DNA of 64,000 nucleotides from the NCBI RefSeq assembly GCF_003286085.1, contig NW_020825312.1:4774001-4838000 (forward strand). Reading direction: 5' to 3'. Shown piece by piece: positions 10,172-23,376 of this stretch. A program made the translations under genes and the position numbers. Each line of letters starts with the position of its first letter. Within the stretch, counting starts at the first letter, position 1. The DNA comes from Drosophila persimilis (lineage: Eukaryota > Arthropoda > Insecta > Diptera > Drosophilidae). The notes under the pieces are model-generated. The model ran no database searches. It worked only from the letters and a program-made list of their open reading frames with translations, and was not told where the DNA came from.

Positions 10172-10566
10172 TAGTTGAAGCTACTTTGAAGCAGGTACAT
10201 ATATTAGCATTAGCTTAGCATTAACATAGGCCACATGAAACGAAGTTTCTTAAAAAAACACTTGCAGTGGGATAGGAACTAAATTTAAATTTAATTTAAA
10301 GGGTATGAGCTCGAAAATTCAATAAAACCAAGATAGTAATTAAATTCTCGAGGGAAGCAACCTTTGGCAATGCTTTTTAATATCGATTTTGAACAGAAGT
10401 ATCCAAATAGCTTCGATGAATACAGATAGACGCCAAGGCGATTTTTCAATTTTGTCTTTCATTTAATAAAAAGTTTGAATATTTCTTGCCAAATTTTAAA
10501 TTAGCGATTTTGAATTTTGAATCATTTTTATTTTTGTACCCAATATAAATTATTGAATAGTTTGTT
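10172..10566. other. AT-rich intergenic stretch
   Basis: No gene, promoter or repeat recognised. Confidence 0.5.
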
Positions 10567-10850
10567 GGCTTAATAGATTTGAATGCATTGAGTGCAGAAA
10601 CTATAGCTGCAAATATTGAAGAATATATAAGTGAAATGGATGTTGATCCTCAGAAATGTGTTGAATTTGGTTTTGATGGATGTGCTGTAATGCCAGGTAA
10701 AGCTGGAGGCATTCAAACAAGGCCGAAAAGCCTATACTTTAAGCTTGCAAGTCAAGGACATTATAACAATTTTCCAAGAGCCAGCCATTCAAAGCTGTCC
10801 CAAACACACTCTTTTTGTGAAGGTCGTCGGAAAAGTATAGTTTAAAAACA
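10567..10850 (+). pseudogene. hAT-type transposase relic (DUF4371-like segment)
   Basis: The frame reads ETIAANIEEYISEMDVDPQK, then CVEFGFDGCAVMPGKAGGIQT. This resembles the segment of hAT/DUF4371 transposase-derived proteins in which a cysteine-glycine-DGxxxMxGKxxGVQ pattern leads to a CxSHxLNL motif. Here the following part is rearranged (ASHSKLSQTHS) and ends at a stop, so only a broken ~80-codon piece remains. No ATG is needed or implied. Confidence 0.45.
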
Positions 10851-13800
10851 ATGTTTTTGCGTTGGAAAAACTAAGCGAAGAAGGAAATACTTCCACAATA
10901 AAAGCTGAGTTTTAATTATATAATTTCAAAATATTAAGTGCTGGAAATAAATGCAGAACGTTTTTGATACGTATATATTAATCTACTCCTGATGTGGTAT
11001 TTCATGACACATTCATAGGATCCATGTTTCGATTAAAAGTACTACCTTCAAATATACTTGCCCTCTAAAATTGTAGTCAAATCATTGAGTATTCGACGTG
11101 TTCCACCACATTTCAGTTAAAGTAAGTGATAGTGCAGTGTTAGTGAGAGGTATATATGTTTGTGTATAGTTCTTTAGTATGGTATTGTTATAGAATTGGT
11201 GCAATCGCCCCTTGATGCATCCAGAATTTGGGTACGCCCTTGCTTTTAAATGTTCTTTCTCATCTTCTCAATATTAAAGCTACCTAGAACCGAGCACACT
11301 CAAGAATTTGATCATGTTTTATTCGGATACTCCCCACAGAGACAAAGTATCGAAATCGATTTGGTTGCGGTAACGAATAATCTACTCCCACACTCGAATA
11401 GTTTCTAATTAAGCAATTAAGTTCAAAGGTAATTAGGATTAACGTGAAAATTGCGATTTCCACCGTATCATTCGGAGGAGTAGTTTCGATTCACTCCGAT
11501 ATGTGCGTAACCAAAACTCTCCACATTCCGGGGCGAAACTTTGTTCGCTGTGAAATGAGCGTAAAACACCAAATAGTTCGTGTCGAACAGCTGAAACGAA
11601 ATGGTAACAGGATGCCAAAAGGAAAAGGGCCAAAAAGTCAGCTCTCAATTGAATTGCAACGATTTGGAACCAATCGATTTGGTGCGATGCAACATAGGTT
11701 TATTTCTAAGAAATAAAACGAAAAATGAATAATTGTCAAATGTCAAATGGGTTTCGACGGTAAATACCGTGACGTGTCCCGAACAACAAGTACGGATCGC
11801 TCTCGCCCACACTGCAGAAGTGCGCAGTCCTGTTTTGTCCTCCACAAGGCTCGGCATGACTTTTGTCTGTCTGTGCGAGGGATGCACACTTGGACTAAAC
11901 GGTGCATGTCCACAGATACCCGTGCACCCCGTCCACTGCTCAACGGATCCTTTTGCATCCTGGGCCAATTTGCAACGCTTGAACCGTCGTCCTATTCGAA
12001 ATTGCGGGGCCGTATTTTCTTTACTTTTCCTTCTACAACATTTCTGTGTGTCTCTCCCATTGTTTCGGTTGCGAGGCAACTGAAACGTCAGTTACGTGTG
12101 CGATGAATAATTGTATTTTGGCGACTTTGTCGCCAACTGCCAGTCGAAATCAATTCGTTCCAAGCCGAAAGTAAAGTTAAGTTCTGCACAGAATAGGACT
12201 GTAACCAATATTGAAGCAAGCACGTACGGTGTGCAAATTAAAATTTCTACGCCAATCTAAATTTGTCCTCAAATACTTAGGAATTTCCTAACGAATCAAT
12301 ATTATTGGAACCGCCAGGTTCGTCAGTGAATCCGAAGATTTGTTTCAGTAAATAAAATAATAAAACTGGAAATAATAATCATGAGATCAATTTTTTAAAT
12401 GCAATTAAAGTAAGCTGAATTTAGTCTATTTCAATTGGCATAAGTATGGATTAAAAATTCACAAATTATAATTTTGTGCTCCTGCTTGTTCTTTGTTTAG
12501 CAGGGGACCATCAAATCTGTAGAAAATTTGGTCGATAAGCAGCAAACAATCCTTTGGAATTATACGATACAATGGAGAGGGTAAATATTTTAATCCTGTG
12601 AGGTAGGTTCTGTCAGTCAGTTACGGACTCCTGGTAATAGTCAAATAAATGTTGACATTGAAGGTAGATTGGAGAAGTACAAAATAAAGTAAAAAATATA
12701 AATTTCTATTTTAGCAGGAAAATGTTAATGGGAAACATTAAATAAAAATAAAATTCCTTTCTAAAATCATAATGGTGGATTACTTGTTTGTGATAAAAAA
12801 AAAGATAGTTTAAATGAATATTGTAATAACGGGACGAGCTTAGGCTTAATAGTATATCCTAGCAGAATCTTGTGTTTATACTGATTCAGCTAGAACCGGA
12901 AAGACGCTTATAATCCCTTAAAGTTCGAGTAACTACCAACCACTTTGATCATGAAGTCTATCTCTTTCACTTTTCTTTTTGGGCGCTGATATGCAATGAT
13001 TACATCTTACAAGTGGTGATGCAATTATTGCACCATCAAGTGGCCGGGTTGACACCAGCAGATGGCTGTTACGCGCGGATCCCAGAATTACGAGAAAGGT
13101 ATATGAATACCACTAATTTAATAAGAGGAAGGGAATTAGTGGTGTATATAATATGGTAGAGAATATAATAATCCCTTATTATAAGACCGTAAACGGTTCA
13201 TGCAAGGAATAATTCGATCTCAAAAGTGGAAGGGACAACGGTATCACACCAAGCAATTTTCTACGATAAAACCCAAACATCTATGTATGATTCGTTTTAA
13301 TGACATCAATATGATATAGGGGTTTGATTTCAGCCACATTCTGAAAAAGTGCGAATAAATGCGTGTGTGTTAGCGCACAAAGTCTTTTTCGTGAACGTGA
13401 TTTTCTTTAGCAGCTTATATAGCCATCCGATCCGAGCTATTCATAAATAATGCTACATACATATGTACATATATGCAAGCTTTTGCTGAAACATTTATAT
13501 AACTGGAAGACAATTTTGAATATAAGACGGGAATCGATAAACTCGGCTTGTCATCCCGATCAGGAACATTTATGGGCGATACTGTCTCTTCTCTAGAATT
13601 TTAAACTTTGCAGATTCTTTCATGCTTTGCTCCTAAACCACAAAATTGAGGACAACAAATCTAAATCTAAATCTAAATTACAATCACCAATTAATATCTT
13701 GCTCGTGGATGCGAGCAAAATGAAGGCGAGGAAATTGAATTTCCTTACTGGATTACCTGGAACATTGGAAAACGAAAACAAACGCTGCCATGGATAGAAG

Positions 13801-14061
13801 AGCTCATTATTGAATATCAGCAGAGTGAAACGAATCCATTCGAGACAAGAGACTGCACACAGGACATAAATCGTATTAGAAAACCAATCAACCGTTTCAA
13901 ATGGGATACATTTTTGTTCTTGGTCATGTTCTCGCTTCGGATATTTTTCTTTCGGGTCAAAGATTTTGGAGAAGCGTTGCAAATTGAGTTGGGATGCTGT
14001 TTGAATGCTGACCCGATCCATATGTGTAGGGGATGAAAAGGAGTGGGGAGTTAAATAGGGT
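10851..14061. other. Gene-poor intergenic DNA
   Basis: No convincing gene. 11440-12110 is noticeably less AT-rich than its surroundings and opens several overlapping frames on both strands, none with a recognisable domain. 13655-13680 is a short AATCTA repeat. A 133-codon ATG-initiated minus-strand frame at 13620-14021 has no recognisable motif. Confidence 0.5.
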
Positions 14062-14160
14062 GCACTAACTAAGAGTAGTTGCAGTGCTAGTTAGAAAGGC
14101 TCTAAATGTTGGAGTTCTATACCAAAAATCAATGTTGGTGGCCTCAAGTACACCCAATTT
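14062..14160 (+). repeat. Dispersed ~100-bp repeat, copy 1
   Basis: Shares AACTAAGAGTAGTTGCAGTG and CTAGTTAGAA.GGCTCTA with 16966-17070, then diverges gradually (CAAGTACACC against CAAGTATACC). Same orientation. Probably a fragment of an unnamed mobile element. Confidence 0.6.
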
Positions 14161-15769
14161 GTCGGCTATTTGAAAGCAAATTGAAGGTGTCTTTCTAACT
14201 ATTTTGTAGCCTATCGAGAGAAGGAGAAAGAACCCATACAACAGGAGACAACACGTAGGCCTACCCACGAAGATCACAAAAGTGCCGATCGATGAGTAAA
14301 GACAGAGGCAGAGGCAGAGAAGCGAAGAGGAAACTGCTACTTTTCGCACAATGCTCTGGCGTATGAAAAGAGACACCTCCAAACTATTCCCTTGTCACTA
14401 CAGTGCTATATACACGGCCTCTTCCTACAGCTCGGGCCTCTGTCAAACCGAGGCCTCCGTCACCTGGTGCGATTACCAGCTACAATGGCGAGCGGCTACG
14501 GCAGGATCAAAGCGGAAAATTCATTTGGCTTGGTGGTCTTGGTCTCGGTCCTGGTCTCGGTTTTGCTTTTGATCTTCGCAAAAGCGATCTTTTATATCGA
14601 TCAACACGATTTTCACTTAGTTGCCCAGTTCATTAGACACATCATTGTATGGGCAACGGGAAGAAGGCTACAACAAATCCCTTAATTGTGTTAACAAGAA
14701 CCTGCTTTAGATCGAGGGATTGCTCTCCCACTTATAGGGGACTTGAGATAAAACATAACCAAATAATGTTTAGTCCAAGTGGGAACTAATAACTTTTGAT
14801 AGCAAAATATTTACATATGTACAAATAAGTACATATTTATAAGCATTTCCACCGAGACCAGCAAGTTGAATTTTAATATAAACGTACGAGTATTTCTATA
14901 CATTATTAACTAAGTTGATTGAAAGTATACTAGTTTAAACAATTAACATAACATTCTGTTAACTTTGATGTAAAAACAGAAACAGTTACCTTTTTTCAGG
15001 ATTTTTTGGTATTTGTAGTCATGTTTTCCATTAATCTTCTCTCCTATAAGAAAGATGATTATTGATAAAAGTTCATCCACAATACCTTTCTTACATATTA
15101 AACTATCTAACAAATCAAAACGGTTCAACCACGTCTAACGGTATATTTTAAGCTGTTTTTAACCGAGGAAATTGATGTCCTATTGGTCTTTCACAATTAT
15201 CTTGAAAACGAAATAGTGCCTTAGCACCAATTATAGGGCTCATAAGAGTTCTAAGCTAGAAAGATGTGATTTTCGCGCCCAACAATTCAAATGCAGGCAC
15301 ATAGGCAATGTTTCAATATATTGTAGCTAATTGAAAAAATTATTTTGATTTTACCCAAAAATGTTTTATAATATTGTTTAAATGCATGTTTAGCACTATC
15401 ACACTGGACATGTCTAGACATAGAAAACTTTTCAATCTAAGTAAATATCGAACCATTTCTTGGAACCTTTCTAGGGTTCGAAGCTCGGACTTCAAGCAAA
15501 GCTCTCTGTGCCATCACCAATACTCGTGCATTCCACTCCTGTCCAAAGTTCGCCTTTGGACTGTATGTAGAAGAAACTTAACGGTTTCTCTATTCACTGA
15601 TTTGGCGCCATAATACCACTTTGTTCAATTGATCTTACAGGAAGCTGTCTTTTCTTTACGTACAAAACTTTAGTCATGTACACCAAGCCAGGATCAACGT
15701 TTCCGTATTGACCGTCATTTTCTCTACATTAAATGTTCTGGGCTAGTTTTGTCCCTTATTTTAAACTGG
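14161..15769. other. Gene-free stretch
   Basis: Contains a low-complexity GGTCTTGGTCTCGGTCCTGG tract near 14530-14565. No gene recognised. Confidence 0.45.
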
Positions 15770-15888
15770 TACTCAAAAATATTGGGTACTCAAAACTATA
15801 ATCCAGAAGGAAGCTTTTCCCACCCCCTAAAGTATATATATAATCTTGATCATCAAAATCAATCCTATAGAGACTCTTTTGATATCCA
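15770..15888 (+). mobile_element. DINE-like fragment
   Basis: AATCCAGAAGGAAGCTTTTC, then ACCCCCTAAAGTATATATAT and AATCTTGATCATCAAAATCA match the core region of the element at 6912, degraded. It directly abuts the next element, which runs in the other direction. Confidence 0.5.
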
Positions 15889-15892
15889 AATA

Positions 15893-16882
15893 TAACGAGG
15901 GGGAACGTTGAGAGTTGCTGCGGAGACCGCAACTCAACAGTTATAACCGATACTTAGTCAGTATGGCTCTCCTCCGGCAGACGACGCGAATATTAAACGA
16001 CACGACAAAGAGTGCGTGCGAGAGAGACAGAAAATCAGTCTGAGCGTGACGTCAGGCGCTGCATAGCCACTGCAAATAGATTTGTTGCTTTTGGCGACAA
16101 AAATAATCCGAACTAATCCAGATTCCGCAAGCGGATAGATATGGTCATTCTCTATGATTGTGCGTTCTTAGTTTTCTCGAATCTGCAATATTATGGATGC
16201 AACAGATTTTCGTCCTTTGTGGGGCGGAAGGGGGTGGGGCGAAATTTTGAGATATACGTTTTATAGTGAGATCTAACAGAAGTGCGGATACCAAATTTAA
16301 CTACTCTAGCCTTAATAGTCTCTGAGATTTGTGGATGCCCCAGATTTTCGCCCTTTGCGGGGGCGGAAGGCGATGTGTCGAAATTTGGAGACCAAACGGT
16401 CATGGTGCGATATCAGAGGAGTGTGGATACCAAATTTGATTGCTCTGGCTCTTATAGGTTCTGAGATCCTTGAACTCACATTTTGCAATTGGCAAAACCG
16501 ACCATGAAACCTGTGTGTTAGAGAGAGACAGAGCGCGAAAGATTGAAATTGTTTTCTTGATTCTGGCTATAATAATTATACGATCTGGTTCTGATTTTCG
16601 CCCTTTGTGGAGGCGGAAGTGGGCGGCGGAAAGTTTTGAAATGTTCTTGTAACAGTGACATATCACAGAATTCCGTATATAAAATGTCGTTGCACTAGCT
16701 CTTATAGTCTTTGAGCACTAGGCGCTAATAGGGACGGACAGACAGACAAGGCTCTATCGACTCGGCTATTGATGCTGATCAAGAATATAAATACTTTATG
16801 GGGTCGGAAACGATTCCTTCATCCATTTTCACCACAAATCTAATATACCCCAATACTCACTTTGAGTATCGGGTATAAAAGG
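15893..16882 (-). mobile_element. DINE-1/mini-me-like element in reverse orientation
   Basis: On the plus strand it begins CGAGGGGGAACGTT with the hairpin GAGTTGCTGCGGAGACCGCAACTC written in reverse, and then runs through the same internal blocks as 6912-8030. It ends with the core ATTGATGCTGATCAAGAATA and the terminal hairpin (CCAATACTCACTTTGAGTAT, CGGGTATA). The GTCY tract is shorter than in the other copy. No coding capacity. Confidence 0.75.
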
Positions 16883-16965
16883 AGCACAAAGGGCATAAAT
16901 CTGCGGCATCTACAATTTTAAAGATATGAGAAAACCAAAAAAGCTGAATCCAAGAATAAGCATGT

Positions 16966-17070
16966 GCAGTAACTAAGAGTAGTTGCAGTGCTAGTTAGAA
17001 TGGCTCTATATGATTGAAATTTTTACAAAAATCTAATTTGGTCCCAAGTATACCTAGATCCAATCTGGCC
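16966..17070 (+). repeat. Dispersed ~100-bp repeat, copy 2
   Basis: Second copy of the repeat at 14062-14160. The ~85 bp before it (16880-16965) is another DINE-like fragment in plus orientation. Confidence 0.6.
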
Positions 17071-17079
17071 TAGATAGCT

Positions 17080-17410
17080 GGATAGCTGGAATGAACAAAC
17101 AAATTTCCCCTGTGAAATCTCATAGCTATTCTCCTAGCTGTAGTTATCTCGCTTCCCTCTGCCAGAGGCGCACACTGCACGAGGAAGAGAGAGACGGAGT
17201 GCGTGGTAGGTGCTTCGTAGCCACGGCAAATAGATTCGTTCCTTCTGTCTACAATCTGGTAGATATGGTTCAGTTTGATATCACTGGAGTCGGACCGACG
17301 GACGGAAGGACAGACAGACATGGCTATATCGACTCGGCTATTGATGCTGGTTAAGAATATATATACTTCATGGGGTTGGAAACGCTTCCTTCTTTCTGTT
17401 ATACACATCC
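17080..17410 (-). mobile_element. DINE-like fragment
   Basis: In reverse complement it shows the core order GTCGATATAGCCATGTCTGT, CTGTCC, then the GCAAATAGATT/GTAGCCACGGC part and the GCACACTGCACGAGGAAGAG stretch. These match 4740-5165 and 58380-58720. Confidence 0.6.
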
Positions 17411-20400
17411 ACTATTGGCCTACCAGATCTCTAAGCTCCTGAAATACCGGGCAAAAAAGAAAACGTTACAGTTAAAAACTCTGTTTTGTTTTCGATATTA
17501 AAACCAAATGGATTGACGGAGGATATATGTATCTTCCATAAGAGCGCTCGGCTTGACAGCAATTTCAGTTACATATGTGTATGATATATGGGACCACTAT
17601 ATAATAAACTAGAAATAGCTGCAATAGGAACTTAACGGCAGGAGATGGGCACTTTTCAACATGTCATCCAACACAATTCGGTTATTTCGATTGCCACCAG
17701 ATTGCTATAGAATACAAATGCATTGATCCTTTGGATAGACTGTATGTACAGTGCCACAAAAACCTTTCTAGGTGGAAAAGAATCTGCACAATGTACCCTA
17801 GAAATTGACTTGAAATTTATGATCTTCCATTATACGACTATTAACAATAATTTGCTTTTACCAGGAATCCACAGATGACTTTAGCGTAGGCACTCAAATG
17901 ATCAGCTCTCCAAAAGAAGGGAGTACGAATGTATTATATTTTTTGATAATTGGTAAACTATTGTTTGCTGCTTAGAGACCAAAATTGGTTTTAAAGGACT
18001 GCTCATTGTCCCCATTAAACGAGTAATTGAAGGTGGAAAGCAGAGAAGTGAACAACAGAGGGAACAGAACAATTAATTGCCTAGAAAATGCCGTGGATTT
18101 CGAAACAAAATGGTGGAGGATCCGTTGAGCCTGCGGAGACATTGTCCATCGATGGATGCATTCTGGAATAGCTAGATGCATGGCCAACAGCAAGTAGAAA
18201 CATGTTCGAAGCATGTCAGGCAGACCCAGAGGACAACACAATGAGTATGGACAATAAATGTATGTATAATTGAAAGTAGAATTCATTGAATGGGCCAGAA
18301 TCGGAGACACATTCGTTGCGCATGTGCAGATATACACAGCATTGTCTGCGGGTCTACGAGTGCTGAATGAGTGTTGCCTCTCGACAAACAATACTTTCTC
18401 ACTCTATGTCGAGTGTGAATGCCAGCATAGGTCCTGTTCAAGAAGAATGCCATTTCCATTGATAGGCACTCGTGCGTAGCTCCGCAGGACCTCAACTTCT
18501 ACCTCAGCTCTTCCATTCAGGCCATCATTTATGACCAGCGCAGAGAAATTGTCCCGCATTGATGGACTCAAATTGGTCACAAATGTACGCAAACACGGCG
18601 ATTGCATTTTACATGCCAATTCAACTCGAGTAAAGAACCGAAGGCAAGAATGGCATTCAATGAACGCCCTCAAAGGAGAGCCAGGATGTTCTGGCATAGC
18701 CTTGAAAAATTTGTGTGAGTTTCGGACAAGGCCAATAAAAAGAAGATGCGTTGCTAATACAATTTACATGCAATTGTTATACATCTGGGCAACCGGAAGC
18801 CGATCTTAGTCTTAAAGCCTGATTGTAAAAATAACTATTCCTTTTCAGTTTTCCCTATGCCGGTCCATTGTTATGTAGCACTTTACTTTTACTGTAATTA
18901 TAAAATACGGTTTTATACTGAACCCAGTCGGACTTACTGTGAATCCACTCACGATATTCACGATTGTCTCCCCAAATGAATCGGTTGATCTGCTTCTTTC
19001 GTTTTTATTGGTCTGACACTTTTACTACATCTATAAACAATGTATTTGCCTTTCCAAAACACCCTAAAAGTAACCTGAAACTTTGAGTATAACTCAAATC
19101 CACCTTATTACGATCAAAACATGTTCCTTTATGTAAATTTCTCAAACAGCTAGAATAAGAACTGATTTTCGAAGATAGTTTGGAATTGGTTCGCGACTAC
19201 GACACCCATAGCTGATTAGTGATTAGCTGACAGTGATTCATTATGTTTGAAAAATATATTTTATATGGCCATCGGAAAAAAAAGTGCAGCGATGGCTGAA
19301 ACTATTGGCACATCCCATTTTAAATGGATTTAATTCAGTATTCATTTAATTTACATGAGATTAATCCTCATGTGAAAGATTTGATAAAATATGTGGGTCA
19401 AATCAAAAGATCATCAGATAAAGTTAAAGTTACTTTATTCAAAAAGTCACTGAGTTAACAAGGAGCCCTCGTCTTTGACCACCTATTGAGTGACCTGTTA
19501 TTACTATTTTATTCCTAAATTCAGTGCGGCCACGATTTGCCATTAAATCCCTCCGATTCTATTAAATCCAATGGTTTTCTAGTATGAACTGAGCAATTTT
19601 GTTTTAAGAATACAACAGATCCGGCTTTTTGCGAAGGCACTGCACAGTCTTTTAAAGTATATTTTACTTATGAGCATATTTTCGCCATTAAGCCATTAAA
19701 GAGCATGATCGCCAAAGATGATTTTTATAATTTTCGAGCTACTAAAATTTAGAAACGATGAAATTGCCAAAATAATATGTAAATTAATAACCATAAATTA
19801 AACATTTTAATACCCATAGAGATTTATGCTAGAAATTAATTTCATTGATTGATATTCAGTCACCAATTATTGTTTTATTTGTCCCAATAAACAGTTCGTC
19901 ATAGATTTTCCAATGTTTCTTCTGTAGATCATTTGCCAAAACCAAAGCTTAAAGCATAAGCCTAATTAATATTAGACTCAATCTTAAAACCAAGAACTTA
20001 AAATTCTTTATCGATATCTGCCGATTTCTTCAACCATAAGTCTACAGTTATGCTGCAGAAGCAGAAGTAAATAAATTTTATAAGTGATCTGGTTTAAGTG
20101 TGCAATTCTATGACCATTTGCGAAAGTAAACCTTAGTAACTGTACACTATATATTCGCTGCACGCTGTATCTGTATCTTCATAATTGTGGATGCATCCCG
20201 CCATTTGATCTGGGCAAAGGAGCGCCCAATGGAGATCCGTATTCCAGGATATAGCAATTGCGATTAATGTATATATTTAATGACCTTTTTCAGTTAAACC
20301 GAGATATTAATTCAACTAAAAATGCTGCATTTTTAAATATCTCCCAAGAATTGTGCGAGGAACATTCAGACGCTGGCCACCGGACAGCCCACACATACAG

Positions 20401-22237
20401 ATGCTGTGCTTGATGTTGATCACAAATACATATGTATACACATTTTATGGTTGGAAAATTCTATTCTCTTTACAAGTACATTACACACATCGTGACTTTG
20501 ACAAAACGGACCCGCACTCAGACTCCGTCCCATCAAGTGCATAAGAGGGGATCTAATGAGCTCTCTGTAAATAGAAGCGTCTTGGGTAAATAGAAGTTTT
20601 CTTTGCACTTGTACGGCAAATATTGACAAAGGACAAAGCAAACGCACTTGGAACGCTCCGTGGAACTAGACAAACAATAGAAACAGCAATATTTTATATT
20701 TTCGGGACGCAGGCAAACGATAGCAAGTGTCCGCTAAGTCGATAAGAACAATATTTGATATTTGTAGTTAGTTGTTCAAACATTTTCTTCATTTTTGGCG
20801 GCTTCGTCTCGGGACAATCATTTCAGCGACGGTAGACAAGGGGATATTTATTGAAAAAATACCTATTCATGAAATTTGAGACAGGAACAGAGACAGGGTT
20901 CCATTGTTGGCCTTATCAATCGCAATAGATCTTGGACTGCTGTGAAATGAGAGGAAAATATTTTGTAAACCAAGTACGAAAACAAAGTAAATCCCAGCTA
21001 GTTGAGCTGCTCTCCTTATCTGCATCTCTGCTGGCACAAAGTGCCCAGCCATAATCCCAGATCCGAGTGCTGCACATCTAGATTGCACATGACAGATAGA
21101 CACTTATCCCTAGCGTTCTCGGGGAACAATGAGCCGAGCAGAACGAATGCCAGTGATTAAGATATTTTTGGTCCACTTCCACCAGAGATAGCCACGTCGA
21201 TTAGTATCTGTATCTGCTGTCAAGTAGCCAGACGTTCATATCTGTGCCAAAACCCAGACAGCCTGCTAATTGACTGTCTCAGATAGTAATTGTAACCAAA
21301 AATTGGTAAACCAGATTCCCCTATCACCAGATCATGTGTGAACTTTAGTTACACATACTCGTAGTAGATATTATCAATCAGCAGAGCGAGATTGGATTGT
21401 TGGCGAATTTTACTCTAATGGGCTAGTCACTTCCATGGTTCAATTATTTGTGCCTTGTTCTGAGGCGAGTTTAATGAACATCTGCGATAAGAGCATTCAT
21501 TCCCATATGATTCTTATGGAACAATGAAGCCCAGAGAAAGCCAATGTCATGGCCATCTGAAGGTGGATTTGCTACTGGAGATAAATACTGATGGTTATTG
21601 CTGGATAAATAAGTTGTACAAGAAATCCTCAGCCAATTAGCAACCCAAAATTTGAATCACGCAATTATGTGTGTTCGATTTCGACGAAATGAAACTGAAA
21701 ACAATATCAGAAAGAGTATTGACGCTTTTGATGGCAGTGCACTATGGCCAAAATGCCCGATTATTTGGCAATTTTAAAGCTAGAGTTTTCAGATTTTGTA
21801 TTCCTTTTTAAAGTAACTTTTGCCTTTATGTTAGAATAGCTGCATATATAGGGATTTTATGTGTATAAATTGGTTTCTTTCGAAGACCGGTAAAAACCGG
21901 CACAATTGAGTAAATTTTGCATTCAATCAGTCGACTTTAATATTATTTTGAATTCATTTTGAGTTTCTTCTTATCTAATCGTATCTATTACCTTATGCCA
22001 AACAAAATCAGGAAATGGGCCATAGCGTAGCGGATAATAAACAAAATCGTTGAATCTTTGGAATGGCTTCCTTGCGCAACCCTAATCTGATGGGTTTTAA
22101 CGAAGATGCATCGTACAAAGCTTGTACAAAGGTGGGGAGAGAAATGCTTAGAAAGTTATATCATATAGCAAAAAAAATAAAATAAAATGATCCCAAACTT
22201 CTTATTAAATTCAGTCCTGAGGTAGCCTTGGCGATTA
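17411..22237. other. Gene-free intergenic DNA
   Basis: No coding frame with recognisable content. A cluster of WGATAR motifs lies at about 21010-21590 (see findings). Otherwise AT-rich single-copy-looking sequence. Confidence 0.5.
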
Positions 22238-22477
22238 ATGTATGTATTTCGGCGATTTACCAAAAATGCATACAAGGTTGTGAAATGGAAAACTATATCT
22301 TACAACGCAAATATTTTTCCAAGCTACGATTTATTGAGAAACGCAAAAGTAAAGTGCTCAAACCCGAAAGATTTGCATGCTCTTCTCTTTAAATCTGATC
22401 CTTTAAATTCAAATTCGTCTTCAAGGCTTTCCGAAGAAAATATATTGTTGGATAAAGAAGTTCAAGATTATTATTAG
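22238..22477 (+). pseudogene. Possible transposase relic, 79 codons
   Basis: ATG-initiated frame reading KNAYKVVKWKTISYNANIFP, then SYDLLRNAKVKCSNP. A PSY..L..AK..C pattern occurs in the N-terminal part of uncharacterised insect transposase-like proteins, which suggests a relic. The match is short and from memory of the pattern only. It could also be a chance frame. Confidence 0.22.
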
Positions 22478-23337
22478 ATGTCAACTTTGAAGAATATAGT
22501 TCAGATATTTGCATTTTAATAAATTTAAAGTTACATACATAAGTTACACTGGTAAACTATCTTTGGAATGGTATTTCAAAATCTTTAAATATTTGGAAGG
22601 ATCGGAACTATTGTATCTATTTGATATAGTTGACCGATTCTATTGAAATTTTGTACAGTTATCCGGTAATTAACAATCATGTTAAACTAAAAATTTCATA
22701 TAAATATCTTTTAAATTACGCTTGTTATTAATTGATGAGACCTAGATTATCTAATATAATCTGGGGACCAAGCAACAGGAAAAAAAACCAAAGTCAACGG
22801 AAACAAAATATTTAATAGTTAGTTAATAGTTAATAATGGTTTTTGGATTACAATTTTAAAAGATGGAGCCCGAAATATGAAAGGTCTGCGACTTTTTCCA
22901 TTCATAATATTTCCATCTTGTTTCATGTCCCAAAACGAAACTATTTAAGTCGGTGAAGTACACATATGTACATATATGCGAATTCCGATTAAATCACAAG
23001 AATTCAATTCCCTATGATACTAGATTAGATGGAATCGCCAGTAAGCAGATTGAAAGATACTCTCCTTGTTTGAACTCAATTGCTACTAGAGAAGGCAAGT
23101 ATCTCGTACGGACATTGTGCACTTTGAGCCCATATAGACATCAACAATGCCGTGGAGGTGGAAGACGATACCAACAAAAGAGCTAATCACCGATGGCAAG
23201 AAGCCTCCAACTCCCACACACACATGTATGCATATGTATATGCGACTGTGTCAGTCTTTGTTTACCTACATGTCGCCTCCCGAACGCCTAGAGGCCAGAA
23301 CGGAAGAATTAAGAAAAGAAGAAGTCGCTCCCTCACA

Positions 23338-23376
23338 CACAAACCCAAACCCGAACCCAAACCCAAATCCGACCCG
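23338..23376. repeat. (AACCCN) hexamer-like tract
   Basis: ACCCAAACCCGAACCCAAAC and the following units form an imperfect hexamer array. The minus strand carries regularly spaced GGG runs, so a G-quadruplex is possible there. Confidence 0.6.

Noticed and set aside
12290..12345. TTGGAACCGCCAGGTTC as a possible retroviral-type primer-binding site next to an LTR
   Set aside because: No matching second LTR, polyprotein or TG..CA termini could be found nearby.
13620..14021. 133-codon ATG-initiated minus-strand frame
   Set aside because: No recognisable motif. Its C-terminal part is made by an AATCTA simple repeat, and there is no promoter or splice support.
18404..18697. 97-codon minus-strand frame with ATG
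   Set aside because: No motif, no promoter and no neighbouring exon. Length is within chance expectation for 64 kb.
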